A DNA stretch of 64,000 nucleotides from Lineus longissimus (GCF_910592395.1 NC_088315.1:17899808-17963807), one strand, 5' to 3'. Positions 12,401 to 21,863 are shown, counted from the stretch's first letter. Notes: generated by a model from the letters alone, not told the origin. Made by a program: numbers and translations.

Positions 12401-14266
12401 TCCCTGGAGAAAATCACCTCCAAGTGCAGAGCAAACTCTGAAGAAGAAGATTAGGAACATGGACAAACTGAGAGAGGTCTAATGTTGTTCAAATATTACA
12501 ATGTATTTCAAAAGAAAACATCAAAACATCGCTTTGACTAAAAATGTTGCAATAAAGGTCCTGTTATATTTTTCCACAGATTCTATGGTGAAGACGTCAG
12601 GGCCTTTCAGATCCTCCAAGGCCTGGTAGACAGACCTCCCGGTTGTGATCCATTGTATAACGTCCTTGAAAAACAGGCGGAAATTGCTGCCGGGATCGTT
12701 GCCGATAAAGTCAAGAAGAAAGCTGAGGAAACTGCGCGCAAGTCTTCCGAGTCTGGCTTTCTGTCGAGGTTTGACTTTAAGGTAAGAAAGTACTCGGGGA
12801 ACTTTTAGACCAAGAATAAACAGAAACTGCTTTTGTGTGCAGTGACATGTTCGTCATTCCAGTGGTCTCGGTAAAGCAAAAATGTTTTCCTGAGCTCAGG
12901 CTGCAGCGCAATTGGTAGGCTGCTGTGGCTCAAATGTTACGTCCTGAATCACTTCATATCATATTCATGCCCTCATGATCCTCATGCCCTCATGCCCTCG
13001 TGATCCTCATGCCCTCATGATCCTCATGCCCTCATGTATCCTCATGCCCTCATGATCCTCATGCCCCCATGATCCTTATGCCCTCATGATCCTCATGCCC
13101 TCATAATCCTCATGCCCTCATGATCCTCATGCCCTCATGCCCTCATGATCCTCCATTTTCAGAATGCTAGTTTCGGTGGCTCAAAAAAAAGAAAGAGTTC
13201 AACGCACTCCCTCCGCGATCGTTCTCCGCCGACGCCAGATGAACGTAGACGGCCGTCCTACGATGTCGATCGCGTTGTTACCAAACCAGCTAATACCCGT
13301 GGACGATCCTTGGGAACCAATTCAAGTGGAAAATCGTTTTCTGTCTACGACACACGAGGCGCGAAACCAAAAATCAAATCCACCCAAAGTTTCAAACGTC
13401 CAGGTAATGAAACCGCTGTTGTCACCCTAAGTACCCAGTTTTCGGCGTCAGAACTTTACGGCAAATAACTTTGGAGGCGGTCGTAGAATTTTTTACTTGC
13501 ACTTCAGCCAGCTGACCCACTTTTGTGACCTACTTAAAAACTATAAGCTTTAAGATAGTCATATTTGGTGTCAAGTTGTACCTTATGAAATGTTTGCTTG
13601 AAGTGTACAGCTTGATTCTACTGCTTCTTTCAGTTCCACTTGTACACCCTGCTGAGCTGACTACCCGTTATGGATTTGCGGATTTTGTACGGATTTTAGC
13701 CAAAGAACAACAGTCAGCAGGGTTTCCGCCAGAGGGGGGATGGGGGGATTCATCCCCCTGAAATATTTCAAGGGGGGTATCCCCCCCTTAATTTTGGGCA
13801 CTAAAGTTTGTCATACTGTCAAATGAGTAATTTTCATGATTTGATATGTAAAATAAGAGCATTTGGGAGCCAACTGTAGCGGTTTTAGGGCCAAAAACCG
13901 TCTCAGGAGGGGTCATATACCCTTTTTAAGAAAAAAAAAATTTTTTTTGCTCCCTCAAATTTAATCCTGGCGGAAACCCTGGTCAGTGAAATGAACAACC
14001 AGTGCGACATGCGCCTGGTTTAACTGTCACATATTGCAAAAACAATACCAATGCTTTATTTGTTGTCTTTCAGCCCCGAAGTCCCACATTGATCCCTGGG
14101 CTAGTGCCAAACAAAAGATAAACAAAGTCCGAGCCCTTCATAATTATACTGCTGATCTGCCGTGTGATTTATCCTTCAATAGCGGTAAGATCAATTTCAA
14201 AAATTGGTTTTTAGCTCAGCTGACAAGCTGAGCTATTCATATGAGTAAATGGTAGAATGAATGTCC

Positions 14267-14301
<35 letters not shown>

Positions 14302-15599
14302 CGTTAAACAGGCACGTTTCAAAAGTATGGCGGATAGGCGATAGATTTTCCCTATAAGCCATTTAGACCCTTCAGGACTCCTGAATAGACCAAGTGTGGG
14401 TCCGGCAGGATTAACAGTTTGGCCACCAGGGGGCAAAAAGCCTAAATCACAAAACAATTTTTTGGCGCTTTATTCAAGCAGATAGAAGCTTGAAATAAAG
14501 TTGAAAAGGACCGCATGCATGTAGGTCTTGAAACTACTAAGAGTAGTTTTGATTGATACTACCAGTTGGCGTTACTGAGCCAAAATCTGTGTTGACCTAG
14601 TTTAAGCTTGATTTGAATTTCCCGCTCTTGTATGACTCTGAAGGTTGTGGGTTCCAATCCCACTTCGGGTCAATTTTTTTTTTTTTTTAATTTTTACTTT
14701 TTTCACTTGTAAATACATTTTCTTTACTTTTTTGAATAATTTGGTGGGCGGCCATCTTGGTTTTTTTTCTATTTTAAAGCCTTTGCTGTATCCAGAGTGA
14801 CATGAATTTTATGGTTGGTGTACAATAAGTCTCCTTTACATGATATCACATGGGCTTTCTATTTGACCTACTTTTCAAGGTCAGCCTGGCTCAGGCACTT
14901 AGATTTGACTAATAAGTGGCATATTTGTCACCATTTAAAAGTCTTTTTACTTTGGTATGTTTGCCTGATATATTGACAAAACTGAGGTTGAAAGAGATCT
15001 ATCGGGTACTTTCCATGTTCATATATTTCAGCTGAGCGCCAGGCCCTTGGGCCTCTTGTTAGTTTTGTTATCATGTGAAATATCACATGATTCTCTTAAA
15101 GGGGGACTACATGCAGGAGCAGGGGGTTAAATTGGCCATCTTCAGGTGACTAATACGCACAGTGAGGACACTGGGTCTTGTTTGATTCACCACTAGATAG
15201 GGTAGGATGGGGTAATTGTAGCCCCTGTTTAATTGTAGCCCCTGCATTGTTTGATTCATGGGGATATAAATCAATATCATAGGCAGGGGCTACAATTACC
15301 CCAGTTTTGACGTATTTTGAGATGAGAGAGACCCCTTCGCGCGTTATATCGCCATTTACAACATGACGGTAATTGACATTAAAAAGTGGCGATATTACAC
15401 ACAATCTTTCCAGGACGTGGTGATTTGAAATAACGTTAGAGATTTGTCTTTGGGCTAGCTGTTGGAATTTCCCTTTCTGATTTCAGGTGACGTTATCGTC
15501 GTCTTGACGATGACAGAGAAGCAGGACGATTGGTGGGAAGGTGAAGTCCACGGAAAGAGGGGAATATTCCCAGCGAACTTCACAATGGTCATAAAGTGA
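9325..15599 (+). CDS. SH3YL1: SH3YL1 homologue (SYLF + SH3 protein), complete, 8 coding exons
   Basis: Exons 9325-9439, 9824-9937, 10861-10925, 11702-11943, 12580-12781, 13163-13403, 14074-14184 and 15487-15599 join to 1,203 nt in one frame (400 residues). All junctions are GT-AG. Residues ~1-210 form the SYLF lipid-binding domain, with hallmark runs such as FLVTARGGSG, GLGGGFEIG, GPLGRN and KGLFAG. Residues ~210-340 are a Ser/Arg/Lys-rich linker. Residues ~344-400 are an SH3 domain with the ALYDY-equivalent ALHNY, the DDWWEG tryptophans and GIFPANF. The family binds phosphoinositides and links membrane ruffling, endocytosis and actin. The protein is longer than human SH3YL1 (about 340 residues), mainly in the linker. 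Introns hold several transposons and minisatellites. An upstream non-coding exon is possible. Confidence 0.95.
9463..9779 (-). mobile_element. tRNA-derived SINE family 1, 3'-truncated copy in SH3YL1 intron 1
   Basis: Read on the minus strand it carries A box TAGCCTAGTGG and a B-box-like CTTCGATGCC, then the body shared with the full copy at 44,348-44,747 (CCTGGCTCTTCAC, GGTTCCTTGTATCTGG, AGTAGCTTGCGTGGACTC). It ends within the body, about 23 bp from the exon 1 donor. Confidence 0.75.
9824..9937 (+). CDS. SH3YL1: SH3YL1 coding exon 2
   Basis: It encodes ILKAKGLAILSVFKLGFLV, ARGGSGIV and AKLNDG of the SYLF domain. It lies between acceptor TTTCAG and donor GTAAGT, phase 1 at both ends. Confidence 0.95.
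9978..10335. repeat. Minisatellite, ~3.5 x ~100 bp, in SH3YL1 intron 2
   Basis: Units share GAGCTGGTTATCGGAGTC, CGCCATCTTCAGGGCAAGG and GAACTA.GTGGCCCAAATC. The array starts about 40 bp after the exon 2 donor. ORFs here are repeat artefacts. Confidence 0.85.
10715..10824 (+). mobile_element. MITE family 1, internally deleted copy
   Basis: Both termini are present (TACAGTGGAACCTCC, GAGGTTCTACTGCA) but the central CTAGTTTTGGTCCC core is missing, leaving about 110 bp. It sits just 5' of SH3YL1 exon 3. Confidence 0.8.
10861..10925 (+). CDS. SH3YL1: SH3YL1 coding exon 3
   Basis: It encodes SWSPPSAIGLAGLGGGFEIG and AE. The SAIG.AGLGGGFEIG run is a strongly conserved SYLF signature. Acceptor TTTCTAG; exit phase 0. 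Confidence 0.94.
11051..11229 (+). mobile_element. MITE family 1, full-length copy
   Basis: It has the family ends and core (ACACTAGTTTAGGTCCCAAA, TTCAATTTGACCTCTTTG) and a degenerate 3' terminus (AATTTCTGATGTA). It lies in SH3YL1 intron 3. Confidence 0.8.
11702..11943 (+). CDS. SH3YL1: SH3YL1 coding exon 4
   Basis: This is the longest exon of the gene, about 81 residues of the SYLF core, including VTDFVIILNTQSAVDAF, GGNLTLGGNFTVAAGPLGRN, KTKGLFAGISIEGS and LIERKDANK. Exit phase 2 before GTAAGT. Confidence 0.95.
11973..12214 (+). mobile_element. TTAA-flanked MITE family A, copy 1
   Basis: It starts TTAAAGGCCTACGCCGTT and ends GAACCCCTTTAA. The core (AATTGAATTTGAAAATTTGC, GATATACAAA.ACTATA, GCACTACGGCAT.GTGT) is shared with 23,754-23,997. 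The TTAA borders resemble piggyBac-type target sites. It lies in SH3YL1 intron 4, abutting a SINE fragment. Confidence 0.7.
12215..12451 (+). mobile_element. SINE family 1, 5'-truncated copy
   Basis: It matches the 3' half of the SINE at 44,348-44,747 from GAGGTTCCTTGT to the tail ACTCTGAAGAAGAAGA. The tRNA-like head is absent. Confidence 0.8.
12580..12781 (+). CDS. SH3YL1: SH3YL1 coding exon 5
   Basis: It encodes FYGEDVRAFQILQG at the SYLF end, then a charged helical stretch rich in Lys, Ala and Glu (KVKKKAEETARKS). Entry phase 2, exit phase 0 before GTAAGA. Confidence 0.92.
12957..13156. repeat. Minisatellite of CATGCCCTCATGATCCT units ending at an exon acceptor
   Basis: A 17-bp unit (CATGCCCTCATGATCCT) recurs about ten times with shortened variants. 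The array runs to within a few bases of the exon 6 acceptor (CCATTTTCAG), so it supplies much of the pyrimidine-rich 3' end of intron 5. Confidence 0.9.
13163..13403 (+). CDS. SH3YL1: SH3YL1 coding exon 6 (disordered linker)
   Basis: It encodes ~80 residues of low-complexity linker rich in Ser, Arg, Lys and Pro (GGSKKRKSS, RDRSPPTPDERRRPSYD, KIKSTQSFKRP). The reading frame is fixed by the phases of exons 5 and 7. This is the least conserved part and explains the extra length relative to the human protein. Confidence 0.88.
13718..13982 (+). mobile_element. MITE family 3 (CAGGGTTTCCGCCAG ends), copy 1
   Basis: It starts CAGGGTTTCCGCCAG and ends CTGGCGGAAACCCTGG, perfect inverted termini of ~14 bp. 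The core has GGGGTCATATACCCTTTTTAA and A/T runs. An opposite-orientation relative is at 60,998-61,180 and a diverged one at 30,734-30,980. Confidence 0.75.
13981..14034 (+). mobile_element. MITE family 2 fragment
   Basis: It carries only the right end of the family at 195-390 (GTGAAATGAACAACCAGT, GCGACATGCGCCTGGTTT). It abuts MITE family 3 on the left. Confidence 0.55.
14074..14184 (+). CDS. SH3YL1: SH3YL1 coding exon 7 (start of SH3)
   Basis: It encodes the linker end and the first half of the SH3 domain: KINKVRALHNYTADLPCDLS, with ALHNY in the place of ALYDY and the following acidic turn. Phase 1 at both ends. Confidence 0.94.
14212..15060 (+). mobile_element. AGCTCAGCTGA-ended repeat element in SH3YL1 intron 7
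   Basis: It starts TTAGCTCAGCTGACAAGCTG, has a (CTGT)n run at ~14,270-14,300, a GGCCACCAGGGGGCAAAA segment, and ends CAGCTGAGCGCCAGGCCC. Similar parts (microsatellite, GGCACGTTTC, GGCCACCAGGGGGC, GACCT.CTTTTCAAGGTCA) occur in the same order at 58,204-59,325. No transposase is visible. It includes a B-box-like GGGTTCCAATCCCAC at ~14,649 before a T run. Confidence 0.65.
15110..15400 (+). repeat. Dispersed repeat before SH3YL1 exon 8
   Basis: A block with GGAGCAGGGGGTTAAATTGG and GGTGACTAATACGCACAGTGAG is repeated in diverged form after the last exon at 15,601-15,760, so the same repeat flanks exon 8 on both sides. The left block includes an inverted pair around GGGGCTACAATTACCCC. Confidence 0.6.
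15487..15599 (+). CDS. SH3YL1: SH3YL1 coding exon 8 (end of SH3)
   Basis: It encodes GDVIVVLTMTEKQDDWWEGE, the GIFPANF motif and the C-terminus VIK before TGA at 15,597-15,599. These are the RT/n-Src tryptophan pair and the 3-10 helix P-x-N-F of SH3 domains. Confidence 0.96.
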
Positions 15600-15600
15600 T

Positions 15601-15760
15601 TAAAGGGGGAAGAAAGGCAGGAGCATGGGGTTAAATTCACCACCTTTGGGTGACTAATATACACAGTAAGGGCACTTGGTCATGTTGGATTCAGCACTAT
15701 ATATATTCCTCATACAAACGTGAAAGATGTTGACATACTGCGAGATGGGAGAGACCCCTA
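15601..15760 (+). repeat. Dispersed repeat after SH3YL1 stop codon
   Basis: It has GGCAGGAGCATGGGGTTAAA and GGGTGACTAATATACACAGT, the same family as 15,110-15,400. It begins immediately after the stop codon, so the SH3YL1 3' UTR probably contains repeat-derived sequence. Confidence 0.6.
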
Positions 15761-15920
15761 TTGGTACTTTCGTGTAACTTAATCTTGCCTACCTAACTGG
15801 CGTATATTGCCATGGTGTTATTTCACGCTGCATGGCCCATGGACAAAGGCCTTGTGCACACACATAAAATGCTAATGAGGTGTAGACAGTTAGTGGTTCG
15901 AAGAAGAAATAAGTAGGCCT

Positions 15921-16098
15921 ACAGTAGAACCTCTCTATCAAGGACACCCCTGGTACTTACAAACGGTGTCCTTAATAGAGCGGTGTCCTGATTGCAGAGG
16001 TCAAATCCAATGGAAGTGACCTATTTGGAACCAAATGCATTGTCCCTATTAGAGGTGTCCTTATTAGAGAGGTGTCCGCTAAGGGAGGTTCCACTGTA
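15921..16098 (-). mobile_element. MITE family 1, full-length copy
   Basis: ACAGTAGAACCTCTCTATC to GGAGGTTCCACTGTA, ~178 bp with family core. Confidence 0.85.
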
Positions 16099-16370
16099 CC
16101 TGACAATAGGATATCCCATATTTGGTGAAAAAGTCAGGAGGTCTGCCCCAGTTTTTTGACAAGTGCTGTCAAAGTGTCGAGTGTCTGACTGGTAGGGGGG
16201 CCGAGTTTATATCGACCGCTGCATTACCTGAAGTATTATCCCATTCTCTAGATTAATTATTTCAGAGACGTGAACAACTATAGCCTAAATATTGTACAAA
16301 ATGTCCATATAATAATTATTTATGCAAGACAATTTTACAGACAGCTGAATCCCTTGGTCTTATACTCTGC

Positions 16371-16740
16371 TTAAAGTGATACTATGATGTGATTTACAAC
16401 TTTGCGGAAATACGTCCGTTTTTTATTGTTGATCACAAATGTAAAGCTCAAATTTTCCATTTTTGATTAGATATATCATAAAATCGCTGTTTTAATCGAA
16501 TGTAAACCACCGCGACCACGAAAATGTTCATGTTGTGACGTCATCAACGAAAACGTCGTCGGCGTAGCGCAACTTCAACGGCATCGAAGCGAGCCGTCTG
16601 GGCGGGATTAAAACCATCAATTTCTAGAAAATGTGCATTTCGATTCGAAAACCTTACCGATTTATGAGAAAGTGACGTAGTCATTTGTCAAAAACAGCTA
16701 AAACATTATACGGTGAAATTTGACACGAGTTACCCATTAA
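16371..16740 (+). mobile_element. TTAA-flanked MITE family B, copy 1
   Basis: It begins TTAAAGTGATACTATGATG and ends GACACGAGTTACCCATTAA. The core has GTTGATCACAAATGTAAAGC and ACGTCATCAACGAAAACGTC. A close copy in the same orientation is at 40,660-41,015, also TTAA-bounded. Confidence 0.75.
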
Positions 16741-17259
16741 ATATAAATGTATGGTATCAAGAATAAATAAAGTCTTTATCAATTCATGATGGTATAAACA
16801 GCCCTAAATCTTGATAAAGATGCAAAAACCTTGATGGTCAAGAAGGTTTTTCTCGGCATGAGAAAGAATATAGAAATTGCGAAATGAAATGTATGCTTAT
16901 AGACAATGTAAGTCCAAGCTTTTGAGCTATTATATATATGTATATATGTTTGTTTATTTCGTACAAAATTACATGTAATATAAACAAAATGAAATAAAAC
17001 ATTATTTCTGTGATAAATATTTCATTTTCGTTTGCTTACTTGGGGTCCAGAGACAATGCACATGCAGACACAACACAGCTTCAGCTTCAAGGATGGGTTA
17101 CCATGGACATGTCCAGGGGCAGAGTTGGCATTCACTGGGTACCTGGGAATCGCCACTGGGAGCCCAGTGTGGATGATGGGTTACCTTGAAAACAACCTTT
17201 GGATTCCGAGACCCAATTTCCTAATCTGATTTCTGCCGTATTTCCTTACTCCACTTCCT

Positions 17260-18360
17260 TATTTAGTCCTCCTCGTGCCTAAGGCTTCAATTTTCAATCT
17301 CCACCCTGTCTGGTGGGCAGCCTGTCTGTGGACGTTTCCCCAGGTCAGACCAGGTTGCCTCGTCTCCTTTTCTACTGAACAGCACCAGGTCTCTTTTCCC
17401 GTCGTCTGTCCAATGGAGTGCTATCCTTGGAGTGTGCCAGGTGGCATTCAGCACACATGCCCCAGGCACCTCCAGCAACGTCTTTGAACCATTTTGGCGA
17501 TTGGTGGGCACCCTGTTCTTGGAGTCTACGTTGCTGATCCTGTTTGGCCAAATGGAGTGCTATCCTTGGAGTGTGCCAGGTGGCATTCGGCACACATGTC
17601 CCAGGCACCTCCAGCAACGTCTTTGAACCATTTTGGCGATTGGTGGGCACCCTGTTCTTGGAGCGAGTCTACGTTGCTGATCCTGTTTGGCCAAATGGAG
17701 TGCTATCCTTGGAGTGTGCCAGGTGGCATTCGGCACACATGTCCCAGGCACCTCCAGCAACGTCTTTGAACCATTTTGGCGATTGGTGGGCACCCTGTTC
17801 TTGGAGCGAGTCTACGTTGCTGATCCTGTTTGGCCAAATGGAGTGCTATCCTTGGAGTGTGCCAGGTGGCATTCAGCACACATGCCCCAGGCACCTCCAG
17901 CAACGTCTTTGAACCATTTTGGCGATTGGTGGGCACCCTGTTCTTGGAGCGAGTCTATGTTGCTGATCCTGTTTGGCCAAATGGAGTGCTATCCTTGGAG
18001 TGTGCCAGGTGGCATTCGGCACACATGTCCCAGGCACCTCCAGCAACGTCTTTGAACCATTTTGGCGATTGGTGGGCACCCTGTTCTTTGGAGCAAGTCT
18101 ACATTGCTGATCCTGTTGTGCCAAAAGATCCTGTAGATTTTGCCCAACTGGGTGAACTAATTCCTCCAAAGTGTCAAGCACATTATCCAAGACAAGGGAC
18201 TTGGCCCTCCGTGGTCAAGCATGATAAGCAACCAGGGATAGGGTTCCAGTCCGATCATCGTCCAAAATGGCAAGAATCTATGGGTCAACCTTTGTATTGC
18301 AAGACGAGAGACCTGGTTCAAATATGATTTCCGGCACAACTGGTGCGAACCCATACAGGT
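17260..18360 (-). mobile_element. Probable LINE 3' fragment with internal tandem amplification
   Basis: On the minus strand, frames contain RRCWRCLGHVCRMPP and RIALHWTDDGKR. These resemble the region after the reverse transcriptase in non-LTR retrotransposons (family pattern RR..WLGHV.RMP..RIPK.AL.W...GKR.RGRP). Coding is broken by frame changes. The region is GC-rich compared with its flanks. An alternative is a degenerate unrelated gene; the LINE reading is based on motif resemblance only. Confidence 0.45.
17404..18110. repeat. Tandem repeat, ~5 x 143 bp
   Basis: Near-identical units carry GGAGTGCTATCCTTGGAGTG, GGCACCTCCAGCAACGTC and TGGTGGGCACCCTGTTCTTG. The first unit is a few bases shorter. 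Because 143 is not divisible by 3, open frames shift at each unit, giving a set of overlapping ORFs on both strands that are not separate genes. Confidence 0.92.
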
Positions 18361-18584
18361 CCAACCTTGACATTCAAATACAAATTTCTAACTTCCAATG
18401 ACGTAGGCCTTTAAGAAATTTCATCAACAGAACAAAACAAAGACATAATTTAGTTATCGAGTCACATATATAATTTAAAGAGAATAATACAGAGATCTAA
18501 ATGTTCCGACCAGATATATACAAGCTTTTATGTTACAAGTATTTCTAAACGTGATTTAACAAATAAAATGGTATCTTTAAGCAG

Positions 18585-18705
18585 TATGGGGTGCGACCTA
18601 TGGGGTGCAACCTATGGGGTGTAACCTATGGGGTGCAGCCTATGGGGTGCAACCTATGGGGTGCAACCTATGGGGTGCAACCTATGGGGTGCAACCTATG
18701 GGCCC
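18585..18705. repeat. Short tandem repeat (TATGGGGTGCAACC)n
   Basis: About eight 14- to 15-bp units, CTATGGGGTGCAAC with small variants (GTGTAAC, GTGCAGC). Confidence 0.9.
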
Positions 18706-18719
18706 AGAGTCAAACATCA

Positions 18720-19780
18720 CAAAACAAAGACACCTAACAAACATTTATTTGCATCCATTTCAACTTGATTTTGCAGGGAACTCATATTCCAAGAGGAATA
18801 CAAATGCATCATAGCCAAAACAAAATTCACTTCAACATTTTTTACACAATTTTTTACATTCGTAGAGTACATCTTTTAAAGGGAAAACTTGTGAGTGGGA
18901 TTCACCTGGCCAGGTGGGTAATACCTCCGATTGCCACCAGGGGCCGCCACATGTATTATCACACTAAGGCTAATATTACTCTCCCTGATAATGATTTCCA
19001 CCAGTTTTTGACATGGCTTGTGAATTTCAGACAGGCCGATGGTTACACACCACCTAGTGCATCCTTTACTGCAGTTTAATGAGTTTTCAATTATCCCGTT
19101 TGGAGAAGTCATTGTCTTCCAGGAAGCCATTTTTGTATGACAAACCAACATATCTCATGCCAAAGTTGTCCCTTTAAGTGTAAAAGTGAATCTACATTCC
19201 ATTTGGTGGACACAACTCTTCAGAGGCTGGGTATTTGCGGATGCGAAGGACCCCTTTTAGAAAAAAAGTTATCAAGATTGAGACAGGCCCCGGACCTGAA
19301 ATACGTTTTCAAAATTGACGACCCTCTCTTTAGAAATCCTGGCGCGGCCTGGGGAAATAACGTTATTTCCTCCTGGCGCCACCTATGATCCTTTTAATCA
19401 GTTGAAATGGACACCGTAGAACGTGACATTTTATGCAGTTAGAGTTGTCACAACTGGGCAAAGCGTAGACCGACAAAGACGATATCACCAATGGTGTCAA
19501 ATACTGTCACCCGAAAAAATTTCTGTTTGCGTTTTAGTTTTGCATTCCGACATAATCGGGAAAATAAACAAGCACAGAACGAAACTTTGTTCAGACATTT
19601 AATATGCATTATGGTTCTGGTAGTTCTCCAAAATATATACCTGCAATATGTTAAGTTTTACAGTAAAAGGTTGGGACTGAAAATTATTTAAACTGGCCGC
19701 AAACTTTTTCTGGGTTGCAGTATAAAACAATGTTTCGATCTTTCGGATATCGCTAACGCGACAGATGCATTTACCAATTG
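18720..19780. other. Gene-free stretch
   Basis: No exon or RNA gene recognised. Short ORFs lack domains. It contains a GC-rich patch near 19,200-19,390. Confidence 0.4.
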
Positions 19781-19781
19781 G

Positions 19782-19968
19782 ATATTTGACCCGTCACAAC
19801 AAAAGGGGGCGCATGTCGCTCAGAAGATGAGCCTTATTGACACCAGGAGATAATGGAAGAAATCGATTTCACAAAAGGCAGACACTAGTGAAATGAACAA
19901 CCAGTCGGAGTCTCAACCTGCCAAGCTCAGAGCGACATGCTCTGTTTTAGCTGTGACGAGTCACATGA
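19782..19968 (+). mobile_element. MITE family 2, copy
   Basis: TTTGACCCGTCACAACAAAA at one end and TTTTAGCTGTGACGAGTCAC at the other, with GACACCAGGAGATAATGG in the core. The inverted termini are slightly degraded. Confidence 0.7.
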
Positions 19969-20142
19969 CATTGGTGAAGTCACCGCACGCTGTTTGATAC
20001 GTCTCTTTGTAACTTCGGTCCCAGATATGATGATGGTGCGGTTTGAGAAGTCTCGCGCAAACCGGATATTACCTAAAAAGCCTATCTCTTTCAATGAAAA
20101 GACTGCGTTGCGCTCAACTGCAAATCATGCATAACCAGGTGG

Positions 20143-20424
20143 TCACGAGGCAGTGTGTTCTTTGAAGGAGATTGCGTTATAGGACTTGTCGGTTACGCAT
20201 GAGACTTCCCAATCTGTACCATCGTCACATCCGGACCTGAAGTTCCGAATTGACGTATATGGAGCAATGTCTACCGCAAATGTCATAACATCTATGATGC
20301 CACACATGGTATCGCCACATAGATACATGTATATTGCACGAGCGGTAAAATCTACCGACCGACTAGCTTCTGGTACCATTACATATAAAAGAGGGTTGTT
20401 TGGAAAATCCATTATTGCAACCAT
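20143..20424 (-). CDS. Hypothetical 93-residue ORF
   Basis: The minus-strand ORF from ATG at 20,424 to a TGA has a mixed, coding-like composition (segments FPNNPLLYVMVPEASRSV and CGIIDVMTFAVDIAPY, four Cys). A second open segment in another frame follows downstream on the same strand (SNRTIIISGTEV, ~19,975-20,100). I recognise no family. It could be a decayed exon, a small gene or chance. No splice sites decide the issue. Confidence 0.2.
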   Translation of the reverse strand: MVAIMDFPNNPLLYVMVPEASRSVDFTARAIYMYLCGDTMCGIIDVMTFAVDIAPYTSIRNFRSGCDDGTDWEVSCVTDKSYNAISFKEHTAS

Positions 20425-20439
20425 TTGATGACATTTAAG

Positions 20440-21560
20440 AAACCCAAATGCGTTGTAGGTTTCTGATATGAACGAAGCATAATTTACCTTAAAGGGTGAG
20501 ATAGGAAGGAGCCATTTGGGGCAGATTGAATAAGATCAAGTAACCAATAGGTGGCTCTACTATAGCAGAGTGCATCAAGACTATTTAAGCTTGTAGTGAG
20601 AGGATTCAGATGTTCACTCAGACACCAGATCTGGCTCCCTTGCCCCTCTTATAAGTCACTAGGAGACCACCAGTCTGACCCCTGACTACTGCCAAGTCGT
20701 ATGAACAACACGATGAGGTTGAAACATGCCCCTGCCGGAAGCAACCACGCTGTGAAGGTGTTGATCCAAAGAGGGGGAGCGGGCGCACCAGACAACACCC
20801 CTATTCATGAAAAATCTTTGACCGTAAAATTTTGGAACACACCAGGAACTTTGATAATAAATGGAGTGCAGCCCCCTCTTTTTTCTGCACCTTGATCCAC
20901 CCCTGCTTTGGTGTAGCGAGTTATCAAAACGCACACAAAGCACCGAAAGTTTTTCACCTATTTTTCTGGGTGGTAATCAAGAGGCACAATACTTAAAGGC
21001 CTACTAAAAATGATTGACCAAGCAGCTGACTATTTGACTCTGTTTGCAAGCTCTAAATTGCATCATTTAAAGGAGAAGTGGCTAGATAATGCTGGGCCGG
21101 TACATAGATTATTCAGCTTCTCGGTAGAGGGAACTCCACATATTCATCAACAGTTTGACACTGCTCCTTTAAATCAATGACAAAACAAGAAAGACACGAG
21201 CTCACAGCGCAGACAGAAAGTGTAATAGACTAACATGAGCATATAGCATAAACATGGGGCACACGGAATGGTACATTTTAAGAGGTAGAGCAATTTGACA
21301 ATATCACAATGGTTCAAGGGTTATATTGACCTACTGACCCTTTTGCTGTGAGCAACGTGCACAGCACGTCATGAAAATGTCCCGTCAGGTACGGATGACG
21401 TGAGTAGCACGTCTTTCTTCTATATTATGCTACCAAATGTTCTTGGCCAATAGCGTAACTCGATTCACATCATGTGATTTCAAGTCATCACATCGTATCG
21501 GATCCAAAAAAGCAATAACGGATCCAAAAAAATGTCGTAACGGATCCTAAAAGGTTTTAA
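20440..21560. other. Gene-free stretch
   Basis: No gene seen. The part ~20,780-20,890 shares blocks, inverted and diverged, with the MITE interior at 31,360-31,490. GGATCCAAAAAA-type short repeats occur at ~21,499-21,552. Confidence 0.35.
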
Positions 21561-21786
21561 TCCAATCAAAATGAAGTTTACAAATGATCTTGGATGGTCG
21601 TCGGTAGTTACGTTTAAGAAACAAATTTGCCATCAATTCAAACACAAGATGGCTGCCACTTCAAGATTTGCAATGGAATTTTGTATCATAAATTTCAATG
21701 CTGTTTACATTTTGTATATTTCATTAAAAACAAATTGTTTCATTATTTTCCTTTGGATTGATTTCTTTGCCAAGACATTTGGTTGC

Positions 21787-21863
21787 ATAATATAGCAAAT
21801 AGTGGATGTTTAAGGTCGTCCAATATGGAATGATCGGACTCCCAAACATCCACTATTTGTATA
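21787..21863. repeat. Inverted repeat (16-bp arms)
   Basis: GCAAATAGTGGATGTTT at ~21,795 is matched by AAACATCCACTATTTG at ~21,844, forming a potential hairpin with a ~35-base loop. Confidence 0.75.

Noticed and set aside
12957-13156. Possible CRISPR-like array
   Set aside because: Units are directly adjacent with no unique spacers; this is a minisatellite in an animal intron.
17404-18110. Several overlapping ORFs of 60-165 residues on both strands
   Set aside because: They are the same 143-bp unit read in successive frames; no single gene model is needed.
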